DNA from: Gemmatimonadota bacterium
GTDB lineage: Bacteria; Gemmatimonadota; Gemmatimonadetes; Longimicrobiales; UBA6960
Direction: 5' to 3'
NCBI GenBank assembly: GCA_019347995.1
Contig: JAHWKH010000036.1
Location: forward strand, 1 to 11,559
Length of the DNA stretch: 11,559 nucleotides
Shown here piece by piece: positions 5,953 to 11,559 of this stretch. The position numbers and the translations under genes were made by a program. Below the pieces are notes generated by a model. It had not been told where the DNA came from, ran no database searches, and saw only the letters and a list, made by a program, of their open reading frames with translations. Each line of letters opens with the position of its first letter. The stretch's first letter is position 1.

Positions 5953-7317
5953 CTACTTGCCGATGCAGAACCGGGAAAAGACCCGGTCCAGGACCTCTTC
6001 CGGGGAGATGACCCCGAGCGTCTCCTCGAGCGCCGTCTCCGCCGGGCGCAGGTGGCTCGCCGCCACCTCCGGGGGCACGCCCCGCTGCAGCGCGGCCGCG
6101 AACGCCTCCACCTCGTCGAGGGCCCGCTGCACGCCGCGCGCCTGCCGCTCCCGGAGCAGCACGGGCACCTCGCCCCGCGAAGCCACGAGGCCACGGTACA
6201 CGAGGGAGGGAAGCAGGGTTCGCAATCGGCCCAGCCCCTCCCCGCTGGTCACCGAGACACGCACGCCCGGGACGTCCACCCCGGCGGAGTCGCCGGCCGA
6301 ACCCCCCGCGAGGTCGGCCTTCGTCCGCAGCACCACCGCCGGCCGGCCCTCCAGCCGCTCCAGGAACGTCCGCTCCCGCACGTCCAGGTCGCGCCCCGCC
6401 TCCACGCATACCAGCACCAGGTCGGCCGCGCGCAGGTAGCGCTCCGCCACCTCGATGCCCAGCCGCTCGACGTGCTCCTCCGTCTCCCGCAGCCCCGCCG
6501 TGTCCACCAGCCGGAACGGGAATCCGCCGAGGGAGGCCACCGCCTCCAGCGCGTCGCGCGTCGTCCCCGGCAGCCCGGTGACGATGGCCCGCTCCTGGCC
6601 CAGCAGGGCGTTGAACAGGCTGGACTTGCCCGAGTTCGGACGCCCCGCCAGGACGGTGAGCGCGCCCTCGCGCAGGAGCTCCCCCTCGGGCGCCGTGGCC
6701 ACGAGGCGGCGCAGGTCCTCGGCCAGCGCCATCCCCTCCTCGACCACGCGGGACACGGGCACCGGAGGCTCGTCCTCCTCCGGGAAGTCCAGATGATGCA
6801 CCAGCAGCGCCTCCAGCTCGACCAGCCGTTCGCGAAGCGCCGCCAGCCGGGACGACAGGCCCCGGTCGAGCTGGCGCAGGGCGGCGGCGTGGAGCGCCCG
6901 GCTCCGCCCCTCCACCAGGTCGGCCACGGCCTCGGCCTGGACCAGGTCCATCTTGCCGTGGAGGTACGCGCGCCGTGTGAACTCGCCGGCCGCGGCGGGG
7001 CGGGCGCCGGCCGCGACGCACGCCTCCAGGACCAGCGCCGGTGCCATCCATCCGCCGTGGCCCGAGATCTCCACCACGTCCTCCCCCGTATAGCTGTCCG
7101 GGGCGGGGAATACGGTCACTAGGCCGCGGTCCACCGGCGCCCCGGACGCGGGGTCGCGGAGCGTGGCAAGGGCGGCCCGGCGGGGGGGAGGGAGGGGATC
7201 GAGGCCGGGGGCGACCCGGCGCAGCACGTCCAGCGCGGCGGGCCCCGACACGCGCACGACCGCCACCGCGCCGGCGCCCGGCGCCGTGGCCACCGCGGCG
7301 ATGGTGTCTACGTCCAC
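5953..7317 (-). CDS. mnmE: tRNA modification GTPase MnmE (TrmE)
   Basis: A 454-residue GTPase that pairs with MnmG to modify wobble uridine 34. The N-terminal tetrahydrofolate-binding domain (about 1-120) opens with DTIAAVATAPGAGAVAVVRV and has the conserved GGWMAPALVLEACVAAG and GEFTRRAYLHGKMDLVQAEA segments. The G domain is inserted in a helical domain: G1 GRPNSGKS (225-232), G2 TGLPGTTRD (247-255), G3 DTAG (272-275) and G4 TKAD (332-335, where NKxD is usual). The C-terminus is the diagnostic FCIGK (450-454) with the cysteine typical of MnmE. The start is GTG at 7317; the preceding 25 bases after yidC contain no alternative in-frame start and no clear Shine-Dalgarno. The khpB (jag) gene that often stands between yidC and mnmE is absent. 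Confidence 0.98.
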   Translation of the reverse strand: MDVDTIAAVATAPGAGAVAVVRVSGPAALDVLRRVAPGLDPLPPPRRAALATLRDPASGAPVDRGLVTVFPAPDSYTGEDVVEISGHGGWMAPALVLEACVAAGARPAAAGEFTRRAYLHGKMDLVQAEAVADLVEGRSRALHAAALRQLDRGLSSRLAALRERLVELEALLVHHLDFPEEDEPPVPVSRVVEEGMALAEDLRRLVATAPEGELLREGALTVLAGRPNSGKSSLFNALLGQERAIVTGLPGTTRDALEAVASLGGFPFRLVDTAGLRETEEHVERLGIEVAERYLRAADLVLVCVEAGRDLDVRERTFLERLEGRPAVVLRTKADLAGGSAGDSAGVDVPGVRVSVTSGEGLGRLRTLLPSLVYRGLVASRGEVPVLLRERQARGVQRALDEVEAFAAALQRGVPPEVAASHLRPAETALEETLGVISPEEVLDRVFSRFCIGK

Positions 7318-7342
7318 GGGAGACCCATGGTCGGGGGGAGGG

Positions 7343-9058
7343 CTACCCGCCCGTGCGCTTCACCGGCCCCTTCGCCTGCGCCTTCTTGCGCTCCCCGGCG
7401 ATGATCACCTGCTGGGGAATCGTCGCCAGGTTGGAGACGGCGTAGTAGAGGTTCAGCCCCGCGGCCAGGTTGAAGAAGATGAAGACCATGAAGACGGGCA
7501 TGATCCACATCATCATCTTCATCTGGGGGTTGCTCTCCTCCATGGAGCGCAGGCTGATGAACTGGAGGAGGAACATCGAGATCCCCAGCACCGCCGGCAG
7601 CAGGTAGATGGGGTCGGGCGAGGAGAGGTCGGGAATCCAGAAGAACTCCGCTCCCCTCAGCTCGATGGTGTTCTGGAACACGAAGAAGAGCGAGATGAGC
7701 ACGGGCCATGGAAGGAGCATGGGCAGGCACCCGGCCACCGGGTTGAAGCCGTACTCCTTGTAGAGCCGCATCATCTCCTTCTGCAGCTTCTCCGGGTTGT
7801 CCTTGTACTTGGTCTGGATCTCCTTGAGCAGCGGCTGCACCGCCATGTTGCGCATCTGGGCACGCATGGCCTTCTGGTTGAGCGGCCACAGCAGGATCCT
7901 CATGAACACCCCGAACACCACCAGCACCCACCCGTAGGCCAGATCGAACGTCTCGTGCAGGAACACGAGCACGGTCATGATGATGGACACGAAGGGGCGG
8001 ATCACCGGCCGGAAGAAGCGCCATCCGTACGGATTCACCTCCTCCAGGTCGCTCCCCAGCGCCGTCAGGCGCGCATACTCCTGCGGGCCCATGAACACCC
8101 GGAAGTCGAATTCGCCCCCGCTGCCCACCGTATGGGTCCCGGCCAGGTGCGCCCGATGCGGCTCGGGCACGGGGTCGACCAGCAGCCCCCCCAGGTAGTC
8201 CTGGCCGGTCCCGTTGGTCGCGGGCATCAGCGCCAGGACGAAGTACTTGCTCTTGAGGGCGGACCAGAGCAGCGGCCCGTCCACCACCTGGCGGCTCTCC
8301 ACGTCGGAGAGCTGGTTGGAGTTGATCCCCCCGTCCAGGTGGTTCACCACGTACGCCATGGACTGGGCTTCTTCGTCCAGGTTCGCCTCGTTGAAGGCGA
8401 GCCCCGTGCCCATGTCCGTGACCAGCAGCGGCCGGTCCACGCCCCGCACCTGGCCCCGGGCGTCGATGAGATAGCCGTCGGCGTGGAACGCGTACGTGAT
8501 CTCGAATGCGAAGCCGCCGGAAGGCGCGGCGTAGCGGAACGTCAGGGTCTCGTTCGGCCCGCCGGGAGAGATCTCGATGCGCTCGCGGCCGTCCACGACC
8601 TCGAACGGAAGCTCGCGCAGGTCCAGCGTGTCCTGGCCCACCACGAGCCGCGAGCCCAGGACCGACGTGCCTTCGGGCACGAGCTGCACCGGACCCTCGC
8701 GGGTGAACGAGCGGAAGGACAGCAGCTCGGCCGACAGCAGGCGCGCCCCGCGGGACGAGAAGCGGTAGGCGAACAGCGGCCCCTCCACCTCGACGAAGCG
8801 CTCGGGCTCCCCCACGGGAGGGGCCGGTGGGGTGGCGGTGTCCGGCTCGGGCTCGACCCCGGTCGTGCCGGGCAGGTCGGAAAGGTCGGGCGGAGCGGCC
8901 GGCCCGGGCTCCGGAGCCCGGGCCGCGGGGGTATCCACCGCCGGGGCCACCCCCTCCTCGACGCCCACGGGCGTGATGGGAGGAAAGAGGAGGTTGGTCA
9001 CCACGATCACGGCGATCATGAGGCCGATCGCCAGGAGGAAGCGTACTTCCGTGTTCAT
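7343..9058 (-). CDS. yidC: Membrane protein insertase YidC
   Basis: A 571-residue inner-membrane insertase that places proteins in the membrane alone or with SecYEG. The order is: first membrane helix (about 6-26), a long Pro/Glu linker (about 28-85), then a large periplasmic P1 domain up to about 345. The conserved core follows: a helix around 354-378, [20 protein letters not shown] with Arg387 at the position of the hydrophilic-groove arginine, and a coiled-coil C1 loop ([20 protein letters not shown]). After that come [28 protein letters not shown] and [20 protein letters not shown]. The tail is basic ([15 protein letters not shown]). The P1 domain indicates a Gram-negative-type YidC. The ATG at 9058 overlaps the yidD stop as ATGA, implying coupled translation. 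Confidence 0.98.
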   Translation of the reverse strand: MNTEVRFLLAIGLMIAVIVVTNLLFPPITPVGVEEGVAPAVDTPAARAPEPGPAAPPDLSDLPGTTGVEPEPDTATPPAPPVGEPERFVEVEGPLFAYRFSSRGARLLSAELLSFRSFTREGPVQLVPEGTSVLGSRLVVGQDTLDLRELPFEVVDGRERIEISPGGPNETLTFRYAAPSGGFAFEITYAFHADGYLIDARGQVRGVDRPLLVTDMGTGLAFNEANLDEEAQSMAYVVNHLDGGINSNQLSDVESRQVVDGPLLWSALKSKYFVLALMPATNGTGQDYLGGLLVDPVPEPHRAHLAGTHTVGSGGEFDFRVFMGPQEYARLTALGSDLEEVNPYGWRFFRPVIRPFVSIIMTVLVFLHETFDLAYGWVLVVFGVFMRILLWPLNQKAMRAQMRNMAVQPLLKEIQTKYKDNPEKLQKEMMRLYKEYGFNPVAGCLPMLLPWPVLISLFFVFQNTIELRGAEFFWIPDLSSPDPIYLLPAVLGISMFLLQFISLRSMEESNPQMKMMMWIMPVFMVFIFFNLAAGLNLYYAVSNLATIPQQVIIAGERKKAQAKGPVKRTGG

Positions 9059-9345
9059 CCGTTTCGTCCGCCCTCGGGTCCGCCCTGCACCGTCGTCTCT
9101 CCCGCCGCGGTCAACGGCTCACCGGCCCGAGCCGGCGGCACCGGATCGTATCCCTTCCCACCCCACGGATGACACCTGATCAGCCGCCGCACCGCGAGCC
9201 ACGAGCCGCGGGCGGCCCCGTGGCGGTCGATCGCCTCGGCGGCGTACGCCGAGCACGTCGGCGTAAAGCGGCACGCCGCGGGCGTCCAGGGCGAGACGGC
9301 CACCTGGTAGAAGCGGATCAGGGCGAGGAGGGATCGTCGGAGCAC
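9055..9345 (-). CDS. yidD: Membrane protein insertion efficiency factor YidD
   Basis: A 96-residue small membrane-associated protein that helps YidC-dependent insertion. The family core is complete: [31 protein letters not shown] (about 9-39), with the two conserved cysteines in CRFTPTCS, then [17 protein letters not shown] with the third cysteine. The start is GTG at 9345 with GGAGG 4 bases before it, placing it 28 bases inside the end of rnpA. Its TGA overlaps the yidC ATG. The frame continues upstream through rnpA, but that extension is only a shadow. The order rpmH-rnpA-yidD-yidC is the normal one. Confidence 0.95.
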   Translation of the reverse strand: MLRRSLLALIRFYQVAVSPWTPAACRFTPTCSAYAAEAIDRHGAARGSWLAVRRLIRCHPWGGKGYDPVPPARAGEPLTAAGETTVQGGPEGGRNG

Positions 9346-9677
9346 AACGCCTCCGTCGCCTGGTCCATCTCGTCGCAAAGCTCGGAAAAGCTCGCATCGT
9401 AGGCCTCCGCCCGCGCCCGCACCATCACGTCCAGACGCAGGCCCGCGTCCGCCAGGCTCGGCAGGACGCGCGTGCGCCCGATCTCCCGGAGCCGGCGCTT
9501 GAGCCGGTTCCTCTCCACGATGGTGTGCTTGTGCTTGGGCACCACGACGCCCCACCGGCAACGAGAAGCGGGGGACGGCGCGAAGAAGATGTCCAGGTGG
9601 ACCGTCCTCCTGCGCTTCCCCCGCCTGAAGAGCCACCGGATGTCGCTGGCCCGGCGAACCCGGCTCGCGGGCGGCAT
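9318..9677 (-). CDS. rnpA: Ribonuclease P protein component
   Basis: A 119-residue basic protein that assists the catalytic RNase P RNA in removing tRNA 5' leaders. The signature RNR motif is in [15 protein letters not shown] (about residues 54-68), preceded by [18 protein letters not shown] and, near the N-terminus, [15 protein letters not shown]. Later [20 protein letters not shown] matches the final strand-helix. The chosen ATG at 9677 gives the family length, 59 bases after rpmH. A GTG at 9731, only a few bases after the rpmH stop, would add 18 residues (Pro/Gly-rich) and cannot be excluded. The 3' end overlaps yidD by 28 bases. Confidence 0.96.
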   Translation of the reverse strand: MPPASRVRRASDIRWLFRRGKRRRTVHLDIFFAPSPASRCRWGVVVPKHKHTIVERNRLKRRLREIGRTRVLPSLADAGLRLDVMVRARAEAYDASFSELCDEMDQATEALCSDDPSSP

Positions 9678-9736
9678 CCGTCGCGAATCGGCGCCTCCCC
9701 CTGGCGCTCCCGCCGGAGGGCGCGCCTCCACCGGGC

Positions 9737-9886
9737 TTATTTGCCGCCGATCTTCACGGTGAGGCGCTTGCGGCCCCGTGAACGACGACGATTCAGGGTC
9801 TTGCGACCCCCCTTTGTCTTCATCCGGGCGCGGAATCCGTGCTTGTTGGAGCGCTTCCGGTTGCGCGGCCTGTACGTCGGCTTCAT
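9737..9886 (-). CDS. rpmH: 50S ribosomal protein L34 (bL34)
   Basis: A 49-residue, very basic protein that binds 23S rRNA. It starts [20 protein letters not shown] and continues with [22 protein letters not shown], the nearly invariant core of bL34. The ATG at 9886 is the family start; the frame is open further upstream to 9979 but has no homology there. It is the first gene of the minus-strand unit leading to rnpA, yidD and yidC, with a good promoter at 9931-9959 and a leader of about 38 bases. The Shine-Dalgarno is weak. Confidence 0.98.
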   Translation of the reverse strand: MKPTYRPRNRKRSNKHGFRARMKTKGGRKTLNRRRSRGRKRLTVKIGGK

Positions 9887-9930
9887 GGGACTCTGCCGTG
9901 CTATGGAGAATGCATCGAATCGAGCAGGAT

Positions 9931-9959
9931 AAGATACCCGAGGGAGGCGGCCGTGTCCA
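9931..9959 (-). promoter_or_regulatory. Predicted promoter of rpmH-rnpA-yidD-yidC
   Basis: On the minus strand TGGACA (9959-9954, 5/6 to TTGACA) is followed after 17 bases by TATCTT (9936-9931, 4/6 to TATAAT). Transcription would begin near 9924, about 38 bases before the rpmH ATG. The spacing is ideal and the location expected. Confidence 0.55.
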
Positions 9960-10031
9960 CGGGTCGGAACCCTGTCCAAACGGCCCGTCCGGGCAAGCGC
10001 CGTCGCGCGGACAACGCCTCCGCGAGATCGA

Positions 10032-10060
10032 TTGACTTTTCCACATCCGCTCCGTAGCGT
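10032..10060 (+). promoter_or_regulatory. Possible dnaA promoter
   Basis: TTGACT (10032-10037, 5/6 to the -35 consensus) is followed after 17 bases by TAGCGT (10055-10060, only 3/6 to the -10 consensus). The leader to the dnaA ATG would be about 98 bases. The -35 is convincing and the -10 weak. A DnaA box begins on the last base of the -35 element and fills the front of the spacer, which would suit autorepression by DnaA. Confidence 0.4.
10037..10045 (+). promoter_or_regulatory. DnaA box TTTTCCACA
   Basis: TTTTCCACA differs from the strong DnaA box TTATCCACA at one position and fits the relaxed consensus TTWTNCACA. It lies 120 bases upstream of the dnaA start, inside the putative promoter. 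It is the only good box I see in the intergenic region. Confidence 0.6.
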
Positions 10061-10102
10061 TGCATCCCCTCAGCATTCGAGGGTCCGAGCTCCACTACAG
10101 CC

Positions 10103-10119
10103 GCCGTCCCTTCGACGGC
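10103..10119 (+). other. Short hairpin in the dnaA leader
   Basis: GCCGTC-CCTTC-GACGGC gives a perfect 6-bp GC-rich stem with a 5-base loop, about 45 bases upstream of the dnaA ATG. No T-run follows, so it is not a terminator. It could affect mRNA stability, or be chance in GC-rich DNA. Confidence 0.3.
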
Positions 10120-10164
10120 CCCGGACGGAGTCCATCCATCCCGGGGCCCAGCACGAGTGCGTCC

Positions 10165-11559
10165 ATGGAGTTGACCGCTGCCGAGCTCTGGACACGGATC
10201 CTCGAATCCGCCCGAGCCGGCATGCCCGACCAGACCTTCCGCACCTGGCTCTCGGGCACCTCGGGCACCGACCTTTCGGAGGGCGAGCTCCATGTCGAGG
10301 TGCCGAGCCAGTTCCACGTGGAGTGGATCGAGGACAAGTACGGAGGCATGCTGGCCGAGCTGGCTCAGCGGACGCTGGGCCGTCCCCTCGCCCTCGTGTT
10401 CAGGTCGGGCAAGCCGTCCGGACCCCAGATGCCTTCGGTGGAGCTGATCCCCCCGGGCGGCACCCATGCTCCGATGCCCGCGGCGGGCCGCTCCGAGGGC
10501 GAGGACGGCTCCCCCCCGCAGCCCTCCGGCGGCGTCCAGGCGGGGCTCAACGAGCGCTACACCTTCGACCGCTTCGTGGTCGGCACGAACAACCAGCTGG
10601 CGGCCGCCGCCTGCCGCGCCGTGGCCGAGAAGCCCGCGCGCATGTACAACCCCCTCTTCCTCTACGGGGGCGTGGGCCTCGGCAAGACGCACCTCATGCA
10701 CGCCGTCGGCAACGCCATTTCCGATGGCCAGCCGTCGGTGCGCATCGTGTACGTGTCGTCCGAGCAGTTCATGAACGAGCTGGTGGGCTCCATCCAGGAG
10801 GGCTCCACGGGCGAGTTCCGCCGCCGCTATCGGCAGATGGACCTGCTCCTGGTCGACGACGTCCACTTCCTCGAGGGGAAGGAGCGCACCCAGGAGGAGT
10901 TCTTCCACACCTTCAACGCGCTCTACGACGCCCAGAAGCAGATCGTCCTCACCAGCGACCGTCCGCCCAAGGACATCCCGGGCCTCGAGGATCGCCTGGT
11001 CTCGCGCTTCGAGTGGGGCCTGGTGGCCGACATCAAGCCGCCGGACTACGAGACGCGCGTCGCCATCCTGCGCAAGAAGGCCTCGTACGACAGCCTCACG
11101 CTGGACGACGAGATCATCGACTACATCGCGCACGCGTGCACCGCGTCCGTGCGCGAGCTCGAGGGCGCGGTCATCAAGCTCCTGGCCTTCTCCTCGCTGA
11201 CGAACCAGGAGATCACCGTGAGCCTGGCACGCACCGCCCTGTCCGGCATGCTCCGCGGTGACGACGCCAACGCCCGGCTCACGCCCGAGGCGATCCGCGA
11301 CACCGTGGCCCGGCGCTGGCGCGTGCGGCCCGAGGCCCTGACGTCCAAGCGGCGCACCCGGGACTTGACCGTGCCGCGGCAGGTCGCCATGTACCTGATC
11401 AAGGAGATCCTGAACACCCCGCTCGTGCAGATCGGCGTGGTGTTCGGGGGCCGGGACCACTCCACCGTGATCCACTCCATCCGCAAGGTCGAGAACGACA
11501 TGGAGGACGACGCGACCTTCCGCCGCGAGGTGGAGGAAGCCCATGCGGAGCTGCGGCGC
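10165..11559 (+). CDS. dnaA: Chromosomal replication initiator DnaA (3' end outside the window)
   Basis: 465 codons are present without a stop, so only the last few residues are missing. DnaA is the AAA+ ATPase that binds DnaA boxes and opens oriC. Domain I (about 1-85) begins ELTAAELWTRILESARAGMP, with a typical QTFRTWL segment. Domain II is a Pro/Gly/Ser linker (about 86-128). Domain III contains Walker A GGVGLGKT (168-175, Lys174) and Walker B LLLVDDVHFL (Asp231, Asp232). It continues through the sensor-1 segment IVLTSDRPP and the arginine-finger region GLEDRLVSRFEWGL. Domain IV carries the DnaA-box recognition motif GRDHSTVIHSI (from 429). The ATG at 10165 gives the usual N-terminus; the Shine-Dalgarno is weak. 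It diverges from rpmH, and a DnaA box sits in its putative promoter, suggesting autoregulation. Confidence 0.98.
   Translation, partial: MELTAAELWTRILESARAGMPDQTFRTWLSGTSGTDLSEGELHVEVPSQFHVEWIEDKYGGMLAELAQRTLGRPLALVFRSGKPSGPQMPSVELIPPGGTHAPMPAAGRSEGEDGSPPQPSGGVQAGLNERYTFDRFVVGTNNQLAAAACRAVAEKPARMYNPLFLYGGVGLGKTHLMHAVGNAISDGQPSVRIVYVSSEQFMNELVGSIQEGSTGEFRRRYRQMDLLLVDDVHFLEGKERTQEEFFHTFNALYDAQKQIVLTSDRPPKDIPGLEDRLVSRFEWGLVADIKPPDYETRVAILRKKASYDSLTLDDEIIDYIAHACTASVRELEGAVIKLLAFSSLTNQEITVSLARTALSGMLRGDDANARLTPEAIRDTVARRWRVRPEALTSKRRTRDLTVPRQVAMYLIKEILNTPLVQIGVVFGGRDHSTVIHSIRKVENDMEDDATFRREVEEAHAELRR

Larger units (their letters stand above)
9887..10164. other. Divergent dnaA/rpmH intergenic region, oriC candidate or part of it
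   Basis: This 278-bp non-coding stretch separates dnaA (right) from rpmH (left), a place where oriC often lies. It contains an rpmH promoter, a probable dnaA promoter with one DnaA box, and a small hairpin in the dnaA leader. A locally AT-richer patch covers about 9905-9937. I find only one close match to TTATCCACA; GTGTCCACG near 9953 matches just 6 of 9. A functional oriC normally needs a cluster of boxes, so the actual origin may extend beyond the window (for example after dnaA) or use diverged boxes. Confidence 0.45.

Noticed and set aside
7163..9172. Open frame of about 669 codons on the plus strand over yidC
   Set aside because: Antisense to yidC; His/Glu/Arg-rich noise without a start context or domains.
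9903..9917. Mini reading frame (MHSP, then stop) in the rpmH leader
   Set aside because: Four codons without a Shine-Dalgarno just after the predicted transcription start; no reason to think it is translated.
9901..11544. Open frame of about 547 codons on the minus strand over dnaA
   Set aside because: Antisense to an unmistakable dnaA; its Asp/Glu/His/Leu-rich composition mirrors dnaA codons and shows no family motif.

Overview
The window looks like the replication-origin region of a high-GC bacterial chromosome. Base composition is strongly GC-rich by eye, with G or C at most third codon positions. The gene set and order (dnaA, then divergently rpmH, rnpA, yidD, yidC, mnmE, mnmG, then parS, parA and parB) is the classic origin neighbourhood. 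A membrane-anchored M23 peptidase right after parB, and acylphosphatase between mnmE and mnmG, would fit Gemmatimonadota or a related Gram-negative lineage. Two lipoprotein signal peptides also support a lipoprotein-bearing envelope. The phylum is inference only.

Layout from left to right. Positions 1-240 (minus) read as an internal piece of a thiamine-diphosphate enzyme of the benzoylformate-decarboxylase/acetolactate-synthase type. It abuts, in a different frame, an M23 peptidase (minus, from 901) that lacks its last catalytic motif, so there is a rearrangement or assembly join near 213-256. Next come parB and parA (minus, 905-2622), with a good promoter in front of parA. A lipocalin-like lipoprotein gene (2769-3233) runs on the plus strand. 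A convergent intergenic space (3234-3423) holds two parS sites exactly 50 bp apart, a TGTACA dyad and a terminator. A long minus-strand block follows, read from 9886 down to 3424: rpmH, rnpA, yidD, yidC, mnmE, an acylphosphatase gene, mnmG and a small acidic lipoprotein. The last part is a 278-bp divergent region and dnaA (plus, 10165 to the window end, missing only its 3' end).

Functionally, dnaA with its upstream DnaA box concerns replication initiation. ParA, ParB and the two parS sites form a complete origin-segregation system. rpmH and rnpA supply ribosomal protein bL34 and the protein subunit of RNase P. yidD and yidC serve membrane protein insertion. mnmE and mnmG encode the two subunits of the tRNA wobble-uridine modification enzyme. 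Several genes overlap (GTGA at parA/parB, ATGA at yidD/yidC, 28 bases at rnpA/yidD), indicating translational coupling.

I found no mobile element, CRISPR array, tRNA or rRNA. The least ordinary points are the chimeric left edge, the parS pair between two convergent lipoprotein genes where rsmG would often lie, the acidic repeat lipoprotein, and the single good DnaA box, which overlaps the putative dnaA promoter.
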